Assembly: GCF_963422545.1 (NCBI RefSeq)
Contig: NZ_OY730241.1
Span: 1-64,000, forward strand
Source of the DNA: an uncultured Flavobacterium sp.
Lineage (GTDB): Bacteria > Bacteroidota > Bacteroidia > Flavobacteriales > Flavobacteriaceae
Direction of reading: 5' to 3'
DNA length: 64,000 nucleotides
The notes beneath the pieces are model-generated. The model searched no databases. It had not been told where the DNA came from and was given only the letters and a program-made list of their open reading frames with translations. Both the position numbers and the translations under genes were made by a program. The first letter of the stretch is position 1. Each line of letters opens with the position of its first letter. Positions 44,672-53,741 of the stretch are shown piece after piece.

Positions 44672-46087
44672 TTATGAAATTGTTTTTGCTAAATCTCCAA
44701 GTTGCTTAAGTTTTAATCTAAGCTCATCAGTCCATGGTAAACCAATACTAAGCCTCATACAGTTTTCAAACTGATTCTGTAAAGTAAACATTCGACCCGG
44801 AGAAATACTAATACCGTGCTTTATAGCCAAATCATACAATTGGGCAGTGTCAATGTTTTTGTTAAATTCGATCCAAATTGCAAGTCCTCCCTGTGGTCGG
44901 CTTGTTTTGGTTCCTTCTGGAAAATATTCAGCTATTGCCTGAACATAATTTTGATAGTTATGTTTTAAAGTACGGCGAAGATGGTTCAGGTGGTTCTCAT
45001 ATCTTCCTGATTTTAAGAAATTACCAACAGCTTCCTGAATAATAGAGGTTGAAGATATGGAATGAACTAGTTTTAATTTCAGTAATTTTTCTTTGTATTT
45101 TCCCGGAGCAACCCAACCAACACGAAATCCCGGTGCTAAAGTCTTTGAAACTGAACTACACCATAAAACATTTCCATCGGTATCAAAAGATTTACAACAT
45201 TTTGGACGTTGTGAACCAAAATACAAATCGCCGTAGATATCATCTTCAATTAGAGGAATGTTATTCTTTGACAGGATTTGCACCACTTCTTTTTTATTTT
45301 CATCAGACATACAACTTCCTAAAGGTGTATTAAAATTTGGAATCAACAAACAAAGATTGATTTTTGAAACCACTGCTTTTAGCACGTCTATCTCAATTCC
45401 TTTCATTGGATGCGTTGGTAATTCTAATACTTTTAACCCTAAACTAATAGCAAGTTGCAAAATACCCGGATAACAAGGACTTTCTATTGCAATAGTATCT
45501 CCCGGTTTTCCTAAAGCCATCAAACAAAATGATAAAGCATTCATTCCTCCGCTTGTCGTGATTAGATCATCTTCATGTAAATTACCTCCCCAAGCCAGAG
45601 ATCTTACAGCAACCATTCGTCTTAACTTAACATTACCTTGCAATGGTTCAAATTCAGTACCTCCCTCATTTAGTTCCCGTGTAGCATAAATAATCTCTTT
45701 TTTTAATTTAGCTACCGGCAATAAATCTCCCGAAGGAATACCAATAGAAAACATCGTAAGATCTTTACGTCCCATATTTGAATAAACTTTGGTAATTAAT
45801 TCATCAGGTTCATTATCATTTGTCATTAAAGAAGGGCTGCTCACTTCGGATAGAGGCAAATTTAAATACGTTGTCTTGCTTACAAAAAATCCGGATTGCG
45901 GTTTTGATTCTACTAAAGATTGTGCTTCCAATTCCCAAAAAACCCGTTTTGCCGTATTCATACTAATGCCATGATCCTGACATAGCGTTCTTACAGACGG
46001 TAATTTATCGCCTGTTTTTAAAACTCCATTTTTAATTTGAAATGCAATTCCATTTGCTATTTCAATGTATTTAAAGGTTGTACTCAT
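44672..46087 (-). CDS. MocR-family regulator (GntR HTH + aminotransferase domain)
   Basis: 471 residues. Residues 5-72 form a GntR winged helix (YIEIANGIAFQIKNGVLKTGDKLPSVRTLCQDHGISMNTAKRVF). Residues 95-470 are a fold type I aminotransferase domain with the PLP lysine in SSVSKTLAPGFRVGW and IEDDIYGDLYF upstream. Such proteins use PLP as a sensor. It is divergent from an EamA/PaiB/GNAT operon across a 96-base gap that contains an inverted repeat (46101-46135), so it most likely controls that operon and itself. Confidence 0.94.
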   Translation of the reverse strand: MSTTFKYIEIANGIAFQIKNGVLKTGDKLPSVRTLCQDHGISMNTAKRVFWELEAQSLVESKPQSGFFVSKTTYLNLPLSEVSSPSLMTNDNEPDELITKVYSNMGRKDLTMFSIGIPSGDLLPVAKLKKEIIYATRELNEGGTEFEPLQGNVKLRRMVAVRSLAWGGNLHEDDLITTSGGMNALSFCLMALGKPGDTIAIESPCYPGILQLAISLGLKVLELPTHPMKGIEIDVLKAVVSKINLCLLIPNFNTPLGSCMSDENKKEVVQILSKNNIPLIEDDIYGDLYFGSQRPKCCKSFDTDGNVLWCSSVSKTLAPGFRVGWVAPGKYKEKLLKLKLVHSISSTSIIQEAVGNFLKSGRYENHLNHLRRTLKHNYQNYVQAIAEYFPEGTKTSRPQGGLAIWIEFNKNIDTAQLYDLAIKHGISISPGRMFTLQNQFENCMRLSIGLPWTDELRLKLKQLGDLAKTIS

Positions 46088-46100
46088 TTTTACAATTCAA

Positions 46101-46135
46101 ACTGTATCCATCCAAATATACAAAATTGATACTGT
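46101..46135. promoter_or_regulatory. Candidate MocR operator in the divergent promoter region
   Basis: ACTGTATC (46101-46108), 19 bp, GATACTGT (46128-46135), an inverted repeat with one mismatch; ACTGT also occurs as a direct repeat. It covers a minus-strand TATATTTG (46113-46120), the likely mocR -7 element. A plus-strand TAATTTTG for the eamA gene is at 46156-46163. Confidence 0.5.
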
Positions 46136-46183
46136 GCTTAATTTTTATTCCTTCCTAATTTTGTTCAGACATTAATCTGAAAG

Positions 46184-47074
46184 ATGAAAAACACAAACAT
46201 TAATGATTCTGTAGAAAAAACATCAGACGGCTGGATAAACGGCTTTATAGGTGTAGTTATATTTAGTGGATCTTTACCGGCAACCAGAATTGCTGTTGCA
46301 GATTTTAATCCTCAGTTTTTAACAGTTGCACGGGCAACTATAGCCGGTTTACTTGCACTTTGTCTTTTATTGCTTTCTAAAGAAAAACGACCAACACAAA
46401 AACAAATAATTCCTTTATTAATTGTTTCATCAGGTGTAGTAATAGGTTTTCCGCTGCTATCCGCTCTGGCATTACAATATATTACTTCTGCACACTCTAT
46501 TGTTTTTATAGGAATTCTGCCATTATGCACCGCTATATTTGGCATCATCCGAGGAGGAGAACGTCCGCCTCGAATATTTTGGTTTTTCTCTATTATTGGA
46601 AGTCTTTTAGTAATTGGGTATGCCGTTTCTCAAGGTCTCACAGCTTCGCCAATTGGTGATCTCTTCATGTTATTGTCAGTTGTTTTATGTGGACTTGGCT
46701 ATGCCGAGGGCGCAAAACTTTCAAAAACATTAGGAGGATGGCAGGTAATTTCCTGGGCACTTGTATTGTCTCTGCCTCTTATGATTCCTCTAAGTTTTTT
46801 TCTTCAACCGGAATCGTTTTCAGGAATTAAAGTAACTGCGTGGATAAGTTTAGCCTATGTCTCTCTATTTAGTATGTTCATTGGTTTTATATTCTGGTAT
46901 CGTGGGCTGGCTCAGGGAGGAATTGCAACTGTAGGACAGCTGCAATTACTTCAACCACTTTTTGGCTTAGCATTAGCTTCAACATTACTCCACGAAAAAG
47001 TGAGTATCGACATGTTAGGAGTAACTGCAGGCGTCGTGCTTTGCGTTGCAGGAACTAAGAACTTTTCAAAATAA
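46184..47074 (+). CDS. EamA/DMT-family transporter
   Basis: 296 residues with about ten membrane helices in two five-helix halves, the drug/metabolite transporter arrangement (GVVIFSGSLPATRIAVADF at the start; GLAQGGIATVGQLQLLQPLFGLALAS near the end is the second EamA signature). Probably exports a small metabolite or amine. It is divergent from the MocR regulator and followed by PaiB-like and GNAT genes, an arrangement commonly seen for PLP-responsive or polyamine/amino-acid-related export; substrate unknown. Confidence 0.93.
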   Translation: MKNTNINDSVEKTSDGWINGFIGVVIFSGSLPATRIAVADFNPQFLTVARATIAGLLALCLLLLSKEKRPTQKQIIPLLIVSSGVVIGFPLLSALALQYITSAHSIVFIGILPLCTAIFGIIRGGERPPRIFWFFSIIGSLLVIGYAVSQGLTASPIGDLFMLLSVVLCGLGYAEGAKLSKTLGGWQVISWALVLSLPLMIPLSFFLQPESFSGIKVTAWISLAYVSLFSMFIGFIFWYRGLAQGGIATVGQLQLLQPLFGLALASTLLHEKVSIDMLGVTAGVVLCVAGTKNFSK

Positions 47075-47118
47075 ATAGAACAAGCAAAAAATTACAATTA
47101 ATCCTAAAATAGTATTAT

Positions 47119-47727
47119 ATGTTTATACCTAATATGTTTGAATTCGAAAGCGAAGCTGCTAAAATTGCTTTTATGAAACAATACAGTTTTGCAACAATAA
47201 TTACAAACAAAGACAATGTTCCTATTGCCACACAACTGCCTTTTATAATTAATGAACGCTCAGGTAAATTAATATTAAGTGCCCATTTTGCAGCAGTTAA
47301 TGAACAAACTAAATATATAGAAGCAAATACCTCTTTAGTAATCTTTTCTGAACCGCATGCTTATATTTCTCCTTCTCATTACGATCAGCAACAAAGCGTT
47401 CCTACGTGGGATTACATCACGGTGCATGCTTACGGAAAAGCAAAAATCATAACAGATGAAGATTCTAAAATTAAAGCCTTGGAACAGATGATTCAATTCT
47501 ACGAAAAAGATTATATGAAACAATGGAATACTCTTTCTGATAAGTTTAAAAAAGGAATGATAAGAGGCATTGTTGCTTTTGAACTTGAAGTATCTGATTT
47601 GCAAGGGCAAAAAAAACTTAGTCAGAACAAATCAGAAATAGAACGAAAAAGAATTATACAAGAACTTGAAAAAAGTACTAATACTGTAGAAAAAGACTTA
47701 GCATCTTATATTAAAAATACTCTTTAA
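47119..47727 (+). CDS. PaiB-like FMN-binding protein
   Basis: 202 residues. The N-terminal MFIPNMFEFESEAAKIAFMKQYSFATIIT, the AHFAAVNEQ and PTWDYITVHAYG motifs are the PaiB/FMN-binding split-barrel signature. In Bacillus, PaiB is described as a negative regulator of protease and sporulation genes, but most homologues have no proven role; flavin binding is the safer expectation. It follows the transporter by 44 bases and precedes a GNAT acetyltransferase by 16, echoing the paiA(acetyltransferase)-paiB pair. Confidence 0.92.
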   Translation: MFIPNMFEFESEAAKIAFMKQYSFATIITNKDNVPIATQLPFIINERSGKLILSAHFAAVNEQTKYIEANTSLVIFSEPHAYISPSHYDQQQSVPTWDYITVHAYGKAKIITDEDSKIKALEQMIQFYEKDYMKQWNTLSDKFKKGMIRGIVAFELEVSDLQGQKKLSQNKSEIERKRIIQELEKSTNTVEKDLASYIKNTL

Positions 47728-47743
47728 AATAAATTTTATAACA

Positions 47744-48250
47744 ATGGAGATCACAAATTGTACAACAGCCGATATTGAAAAAATGTCAGAACTCTACGAA
47801 GTAGCCAGACAATATCAAAAAATGAAATCAGCTACGATCTGGCCAATATTTAATCAAAATCTTCTTGAAACTGACATTAAAGATAAGCGCCAGTGGAAAA
47901 TTATTATTGATAATGAAATAGCCTGTATCTGGACATTAACTTATAGCGATCCGCAAATTTGGGAAGATAAAGACAATAACTCTTCCATATACATTCACCG
48001 TATAGCTACTAATCCATCCTTTAGAGGTCAAAACTTAGTTGGTATTATAGTAAAATGGGCTAAAGAATACGCTAAAGAAAACAACAAAAATTTTATCCGA
48101 TTAGATACTGTAGGTAAAAATCTAGGTTTGATTAATCATTATCAGAAACTGGGCTTCAATTTTTTAGGTTTATTTGAACTAAAAAACACAAGCGAATTAC
48201 CTGAACATTATCATAATGCAGCAGTAAGTCTGTTTGAATTATCTGTTTAA
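47744..48250 (+). CDS. GNAT-family N-acetyltransferase
   Basis: 168 residues. Acetyl-CoA-binding motif A is IHRIATNPSFRGQNLVGIIVKWAKEYA (about 85-110) with the R/QxxG/A loop as RGQNLV; motif B follows with RLDTVGKNLGLINHYQKLGF. It transfers acetyl groups to an amine on a small molecule or protein. It is last in the MocR-linked operon and next to a PaiB-like gene, so a polyamine or amino compound, as for PaiA, is a reasonable guess, not more. Confidence 0.9.
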   Translation: MEITNCTTADIEKMSELYEVARQYQKMKSATIWPIFNQNLLETDIKDKRQWKIIIDNEIACIWTLTYSDPQIWEDKDNNSSIYIHRIATNPSFRGQNLVGIIVKWAKEYAKENNKNFIRLDTVGKNLGLINHYQKLGFNFLGLFELKNTSELPEHYHNAAVSLFELSV

Positions 48251-48568
48251 ACAATATTGATACATATCAATCAAAAAAACTCCATTCGCTGTGGCGAATG
48301 GAGTTTTTTGTTTGTATTTGCTAAGGACTTCGAACCGTATATTTTATTTTATCACACAAAAAAGTATCCTAATAGCGCTTTAATGAGAACTATTAATCCT
48401 ATAATGTTTCATCATTTTTCTTTAACTTAGCACAGTAGATCTTAAAATGTAAGATTAAAACAAACTTAATTTTTCTGCAAAAAACTGAGTAAAAAAGCAT
48501 TACCGTTTTTTCTCTTACTTTTTTTTCGGAAAAAGCATTTTTCTAATAATTTTAGTTAATTGAAAACT
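48251..48568. other. Intergenic region before gnd
   Basis: No gene. It contains the terminator at 48274-48309, then about 260 AT-rich bases in which I see no clear TTG/TAnnTTTG promoter or operator. Confidence 0.5.
48274..48309 (+). terminator. Strong terminator of the MocR-linked operon
   Basis: Perfect 16-bp stem (48274-48289 and 48294-48309, loop TGTG, core CTCCATTCGC) ending in six T, followed by GTTTG. Confidence 0.92.
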
Positions 48569-49978
48569 ATGAACAAATTCGATTTTGGAATTGTAGGACT
48601 CGGTGTAATGGGTCGTAACTTACTTTTGAATATTGCGAGCCATAAATTTGCAGCAGCAGGTTTAGATTTAGATACTGAAAAAGTCAATTCTCTTCAACAG
48701 GAAGCAGATCCTGACCATACAATTGAAGCTACTACAGATGTTAAGCATTTTGTGGAGCTTATACAAAAACCAAGAGCTATTATGTTATTGGTTCCTGCCG
48801 GAAAACCTGTTGATAGCGCAATAGCAAGTTTACTTCCTCACCTGGACCAGGGAGATATTATAATTGATGGTGGTAATACTTATTTCACCGATACAGACAG
48901 AAGATTTCTCGAATTATCTGCTAAGGGAATTCATTTCTTTGGAATGGGAATTTCCGGAGGTGAAAAAGGCGCAAGATTCGGTCCTGCTATGATGCCTGGT
49001 GGAGATCAGAAAGCATACGAAAGACTTCGCCCTATTTTTGAAGCTATTGCTGCAAAAGTAGATGGAGAACCTTGTGTAGAATATTTAGGAAACGGTTCTG
49101 CCGGTAACTATGTAAAAATGGTTCACAACGGAATTGAGTACGGAATCATGCAGCTAATCTCTGAGATTTATGACCTGATGAAAAGAGGTTATAATCTGGA
49201 TGAAAATACGATTCAGAAAACTTTTGAAGAGTGGAACCAAACGGATGATCTTAGATCTTATTTGATTGAAATTACCGGAAAAATTCTAAAACAAAAAGAT
49301 GAAGACGGAAGTCTTTTAATCAATAAAATTTCAGATTGGGCAAAATCTAAAGGAACTGGAAAATGGACTTCTCAAAACGCAATGGATTTACAAGTGCCGG
49401 TTCCAACTATCGATGCTGCTGTATTTATGCGTGATATGTCTAAAACCAAACCTGAAAGAATTGAAGCTGCTAAAAAATTAGTTTGGAACACTACAGAAAC
49501 TAATGTAAATACAAGCGAAGCAATTGCTGCATTAAAATCGGCATTATACTTTTCTATTGTAGTAACTTATGCTCAAGGATTAGCACAACTTCATACTGCT
49601 TCTAAAGAATATAATTACGGATTAAATTTAGAAACTGTTGCCAAAATATGGCGCGGAGGCTGTATTATTCGTGCTACTATTTTAGAAGATTTCAGAAAAG
49701 CATTTGTTACAAAATCAGATTTACCAAATTTACTTTTGGATTCTGGAATCGCTTCAAAATTAACAGAGAATCAAGCAGGAATGAGAACTGCTGTTCAATT
49801 TGCTGTTCAACAAGGATTACCTGTGGCAGGATTGATGAATTCACTGGCTTATTTTGATGCCTACAGATCTGAAAGTCTCCCAACAAATCTAATTCAGGCA
49901 CAGCGTGATTATTTTGGAGCACATACCTACGAGCGTATTGATACCACTGGAGTTTTCCACACACAATGGTCTGAATAA
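48569..49978 (+). CDS. gnd: 6-phosphogluconate dehydrogenase, decarboxylating
   Basis: 469 residues from the ATG at 48569 (a TTG three codons upstream is less likely). The NADP motif is FGIVGLGVMGRNLL; the substrate and catalytic motifs GMGISGGEKGARFGPAMMPGG, VKMVHNGIEYGIMQLISE and the C-terminal IRATILEDFRKAF are all intact. It converts 6-phosphogluconate and NADP+ to ribulose 5-phosphate, CO2 and NADPH. It is the first gene of the oxidative pentose phosphate operon gnd-zwf-pgl. Confidence 0.97.
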   Translation: MNKFDFGIVGLGVMGRNLLLNIASHKFAAAGLDLDTEKVNSLQQEADPDHTIEATTDVKHFVELIQKPRAIMLLVPAGKPVDSAIASLLPHLDQGDIIIDGGNTYFTDTDRRFLELSAKGIHFFGMGISGGEKGARFGPAMMPGGDQKAYERLRPIFEAIAAKVDGEPCVEYLGNGSAGNYVKMVHNGIEYGIMQLISEIYDLMKRGYNLDENTIQKTFEEWNQTDDLRSYLIEITGKILKQKDEDGSLLINKISDWAKSKGTGKWTSQNAMDLQVPVPTIDAAVFMRDMSKTKPERIEAAKKLVWNTTETNVNTSEAIAALKSALYFSIVVTYAQGLAQLHTASKEYNYGLNLETVAKIWRGGCIIRATILEDFRKAFVTKSDLPNLLLDSGIASKLTENQAGMRTAVQFAVQQGLPVAGLMNSLAYFDAYRSESLPTNLIQAQRDYFGAHTYERIDTTGVFHTQWSE

Positions 49979-50004
49979 AGAACTTTAAGCAACACAACAC
50001 ACAA

Positions 50005-51528
50005 ATGAGTAAGTTCAAAAATATAAATCCAACAGTCATTGTGATTTTTGGAGGAACCGGAGACCTGGCAAAGAGAAAGCTCTTTCCCGCATTTCAAAAT
50101 CTGTACCTTGATGGCCGTATGTCAGAGAAGTTTCAGATTATCGCACTTGGAAGAGCTGAAAAAAGCGATGAAGAATTTCGCAGCTACGTCTTAGAAAATT
50201 TAAATACTTTTTCAAGAAAAAAGGGGCTTTCTGACCCGGAAACCCAAAAATTTCTTTCTCACATAACTTATCATAGTCTTGATATTGACAAAGAAGAATC
50301 TTATCAACGATTAAATGATAAAATAAATGATATCGATTTAACCTTTGGAGAACGTGCCAATCGTCTTTTTTACCTTTCTATTACTCCTTCTTTCATAACT
50401 ACAATCTCGAGTAATATTAAGAAAATTGGCCTTGCTGCAAATCCAAAGCAAGATCGTATTATTATTGAAAAACCTTTTGGTTACGATAAAACTTCTGCAA
50501 TTGAGCTTAATGTAATGCTTTCGCAGACTTTCAAAGAAGAACAAATTTACAGAATCGATCATTATTTAGGTAAAGAAACGGTTCAGAACATCCTTGCTTT
50601 CCGATTTGGAAATTCAATGTTTGAGCCTTTATGGAGCCGTAATTTTATTGATTTTGTTCAAATTACAGTATCCGAAGAAGTTGGTGTTGAAGAACGCGGC
50701 GGATTTTATGAAGGCGTTGGTGCTTTAAAAGATATGATTCAGAACCATCTGCTTCAAATTTTATGTATGACCGCTATGGAAGCGCCGGCTTCATTGGAAG
50801 CAGATGATATCCGAAACCGTAAAGCAGATGTATTAAAATCTATTCGTCGCATCAAACCGGATGAAGTCGATCACTATGTTGTAAGAGGTCAATACGATGC
50901 AGGTTCAATAAAAGGAAATCCAGTTCCCGGATATCGTCAGGATAAAGGAATTGCTCCGGATTCTAATACAGAAACATACGTGGCAATGAAAATTTATCTG
51001 GATAACTGGAGATGGCAGGGAATTCCGTTTTATCTGCGTACAGGAAAAAGAATGGAAGAAAAACAGTCTTCTATTATCATACAGTTTAAACCAGTTCCGC
51101 ATTCTGCATTTTCTTACGGAAAAGAAGGTATGACACCAAACAGATTGATTATCAATATTCAGCCTGCAATGGATATCAAACTACAGTTTATGACCAAAAA
51201 ACCTGGTCTGTCACTTTCTTTGAGACCGGCAGAAATGATATTTGATTATTTTGCCTGCTCTACAATGTCACCAGAAGCTTATGAAACACTTATTGCCGAT
51301 GCTTTAGCAGGAGATCCTACCCTATTTATGCGCTGGGATCAGGTAGAACAAGCATGGGATGCTATTGACACCATTCAGCAAGTATGGAAAACTACGGCAC
51401 CATCCAATTTCCCAAATTATAAAGCGGGAAGCTGGGGACCTGATGAAGCTGATGAATTATTGGCACGTCAAGGGCATGCCTGGATTCCGAATACACAAAA
51501 TAATACAATAGAAGAAGTTTTTAAATGA
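50005..51528 (+). CDS. zwf: Glucose-6-phosphate 1-dehydrogenase
   Basis: 507 residues. The N-terminal nucleotide motif is VIFGGTGDLAKRKLFPAFQNL; the active-site signature RIDHYLGKETVQNI and the NxLFYLS/EKPFG region (IIEKPFGYD) are intact. It oxidises glucose 6-phosphate to 6-phosphogluconolactone with NADP+. It starts 26 bases after gnd, and its TGA stop overlaps the pgl start (ATGA), so zwf and pgl are translationally coupled. Confidence 0.97.
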   Translation: MSKFKNINPTVIVIFGGTGDLAKRKLFPAFQNLYLDGRMSEKFQIIALGRAEKSDEEFRSYVLENLNTFSRKKGLSDPETQKFLSHITYHSLDIDKEESYQRLNDKINDIDLTFGERANRLFYLSITPSFITTISSNIKKIGLAANPKQDRIIIEKPFGYDKTSAIELNVMLSQTFKEEQIYRIDHYLGKETVQNILAFRFGNSMFEPLWSRNFIDFVQITVSEEVGVEERGGFYEGVGALKDMIQNHLLQILCMTAMEAPASLEADDIRNRKADVLKSIRRIKPDEVDHYVVRGQYDAGSIKGNPVPGYRQDKGIAPDSNTETYVAMKIYLDNWRWQGIPFYLRTGKRMEEKQSSIIIQFKPVPHSAFSYGKEGMTPNRLIINIQPAMDIKLQFMTKKPGLSLSLRPAEMIFDYFACSTMSPEAYETLIADALAGDPTLFMRWDQVEQAWDAIDTIQQVWKTTAPSNFPNYKAGSWGPDEADELLARQGHAWIPNTQNNTIEEVFK

Positions 51529-52241
51529 TACAGATATACAATAATACAGAAGAAATTAATATCACGGCCGCAGATCTTTTTGTACAATCGGCACAGAAAG
51601 CAATCGCTGAAAAAGGCAAATTTACAGCCGTACTTACAGGAGGTTCATCTCCTGCCGGGATTTACAAATTATTGGCTTCTGATGCTTACAAAACTAAAAT
51701 AGACTGGAGTAAAGTTTTTATTTTCTGGGGAGACGAACGCTGGGTACCTCTTAATGATGACCTTAGCAATGCAAAAATGTCTTATGGTGCATTACTAAGC
51801 CATGTTCCTATTCCGAAAACTAATATATTCGAAATGTATAAAGATGGTGTTACACCAGAAGATTATGCAATTACCTACGAACAGTCTATTAGAAAAATCC
51901 TGGGAGATGACGGAAAATTTGATCTTATCTTATTAGGAATGGGCGATGACGGACATACAGCTTCACTTTTTCCTGGTCAGACAGTATTAAAGGAACAAAA
52001 AAAATGGGTTTCTGCCTATTATCTGGAACCTCAAAAAATGCACCGTATTACACTTACAGCGCCATTAATAAACAATGCCGAAAAAATCATCGTAGTTGCT
52101 TTTGGAGAGAAAAAAGCACCTGCACTAAAAGAAGTAACAACCGGAACATACAATCCTGAAACTTACCCAATGCAGTTGATTAAACCAGTTTCCGGAGAAT
52201 TATTATTTTTGATAGACAAAAGTGCTGCCGGAACGAATTAA
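51525..52241 (+). CDS. pgl: 6-phosphogluconolactonase
   Basis: 238 residues, DevB-type lactonase. Conserved AVLTGGSSPAGIYKLLA, FWGDERWVP and LLGMGDDGHTASLFPG motifs are all present, matching the glucosamine-6-phosphate isomerase-like fold. It hydrolyses 6-phosphogluconolactone between the Zwf and Gnd steps. Its start overlaps the zwf stop by 4 bases, and a terminator follows at 52265, so it ends the operon. Confidence 0.96.
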   Translation: MIQIYNNTEEINITAADLFVQSAQKAIAEKGKFTAVLTGGSSPAGIYKLLASDAYKTKIDWSKVFIFWGDERWVPLNDDLSNAKMSYGALLSHVPIPKTNIFEMYKDGVTPEDYAITYEQSIRKILGDDGKFDLILLGMGDDGHTASLFPGQTVLKEQKKWVSAYYLEPQKMHRITLTAPLINNAEKIIVVAFGEKKAPALKEVTTGTYNPETYPMQLIKPVSGELLFLIDKSAAGTN

Positions 52242-52264
52242 GAAATCGTTTTTACAATTTATAT

Positions 52265-52296
52265 AAAAAGTTTATACTGAAAAGTATAAACTTTTT
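52265..52296 (+). terminator. Terminator of gnd-zwf-pgl
   Basis: AAAAAGTTTATACT (52265-52278), loop GAAA, AGTATAAACTTTTT (52283-52296). Confidence 0.85.
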
Positions 52297-52307
52297 ATGC
52301 TAAAATT

Positions 52308-52342
52308 ATATTACTATTAACCCATTGGGCTAATAGTAATAT
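52308..52342. repeat. 35-base near-perfect palindrome between convergent genes
   Basis: Arms ATATTACTATTA (52308-52319) and TAATAGTAATAT (52331-52342), with an inner CCCATTGGG and one A/C mismatch. It has no T run, so it is a poor terminator; it may be a protein-binding site or an RNA 3'-end structure for the porin transcript. Confidence 0.7.
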
Positions 52343-52377
52343 CATTTTATTTTCATTTCAATAACATTTAATGCTTC

Positions 52378-53541
52378 TTAGAAATAATATCCTATGTTGC
52401 ATTGAAGGCGTGCATGCCATTTATTATCATAATCGTTATATAAACTGGCTTGATTACTACCTACATATGGATGATTATATCCGGCAACATATTCTACGTA
52501 AGTATATATTCCATCTAATATTCTTATCAAAGCCCCGTTTGTAATCATATGTGATGCATTAAGATCATACTTTTTTCCTAAATATCCATATTCACTGTAA
52601 AATGCTATTTCGTTTAGCGATTTACCTTTAAAAGGAATACTATATTTAGCTGATAAGGCATAAACATCTGCTTTTGAAACAACTTGATAGGTATAACCAA
52701 AAGATGCCATATCTACATATTGTGAATTAATTCCTTTTGGGTTAAATTCATATTTATAAACTTCCGCTTTTATTCCCAGATTTTTATAGTCCATGTGGTA
52801 ATGCAAGGCAAATGCATTTCGACTTCCCATTTTATCTTCTACAAAGTTATAAAGTTGTCCAACTTGTCCTGAAACTCCTATTTTATGCGAAAAATTATCG
52901 GTTTTCACTTTATATACAAGTTGTCCTGAAAGTTGATTAATCTCTTTATTGTCTCCCACCACACTTGCAGACCATTGATTTTGTCTTAAAGCAGGATTGT
53001 TTGTGAAGGTTTCCATTGCATTTTTCATAAAAGCTGCCTGCCAATCCCAGGTCTTCCCTTTATGATGATACTTTATCCCCATACTGTATTTCCCTTCAAA
53101 TCCAAGTGCATATCCTATCCCTAAAAACCAACTATATGAATTATAATCCAGGTTACCAAAGGGACTCTGTACTAAACCTACCTGAATATCATCTCCATTT
53201 TGAAAATCATAACCAATCCAGCCTTCTTTTGGCATTGTTCCTCCAGATGAAGGTGGCATAAATCTCATATCAGCAAATACTTTAAACTTTTTGTACGAGG
53301 CATTTACGACAAGACCAAACAAGTCGAAACCGAACTCACCTCCTTCTCTTTTTCTTGTTTTATTATAAAACTCATCTTTATAATGCACTCTAAAAGCTCC
53401 GTTTATCTGAATCCTAGGTTTTTCAGAATCTGTTACCAGAGTATCTGCTTTGACATCAATATCTGCTGCTTGAGAATAAACAAAATTACTTATCAATAAT
53501 ATGACTAAAATTAAAAGTAATCTACAATGGCTATGTTGCAT
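52378..53541 (-). CDS. Outer-membrane porin-like beta barrel of the ygc-like operon
   Basis: 387 residues. Signal peptide (about 1-24, ending VYSQ), then regular amphipathic beta strands (INGAFRVHYKDEF, FKVFADMRFMPP, AFALHYHMDYKNLGIKAEVYKYEF) and a C-terminal aromatic (CNIGYYF), as in phosphate-selective-porin-like barrels. It probably lets the operon's substrate pass the outer membrane. It is on the same strand as the kinase, SDR, MFS and FAD oxidase genes, 200 bases behind the kinase, so it is either the last gene of that operon or has its own promoter in the gap. Confidence 0.75.
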   Translation of the reverse strand: MQHSHCRLLLILVILLISNFVYSQAADIDVKADTLVTDSEKPRIQINGAFRVHYKDEFYNKTRKREGGEFGFDLFGLVVNASYKKFKVFADMRFMPPSSGGTMPKEGWIGYDFQNGDDIQVGLVQSPFGNLDYNSYSWFLGIGYALGFEGKYSMGIKYHHKGKTWDWQAAFMKNAMETFTNNPALRQNQWSASVVGDNKEINQLSGQLVYKVKTDNFSHKIGVSGQVGQLYNFVEDKMGSRNAFALHYHMDYKNLGIKAEVYKYEFNPKGINSQYVDMASFGYTYQVVSKADVYALSAKYSIPFKGKSLNEIAFYSEYGYLGKKYDLNASHMITNGALIRILDGIYTYVEYVAGYNHPYVGSNQASLYNDYDNKWHARLQCNIGYYF

Positions 53542-53741
53542 AATTTTTATATTAATTAAATTATATAATCCAGATTAGTTTCAAGCTTCAATCAAGAGCA
53601 TACAATATGAAAGCATAGAATATACAATGGTACATCATGCCTTATTTTTATTGCAAAACTGATTTTATGCTTGAGGTAAAGAATAGCCTCCTAATCTGAC
53701 TATAGAAGGCCATTTTTAATAAAGGAAAGAAAACTGAAGAT

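Noticed and set aside
45049..45333. 94-codon plus-strand frame inside the MocR gene
   Set aside because: Shadow frame; the minus strand carries the conserved aminotransferase motifs.
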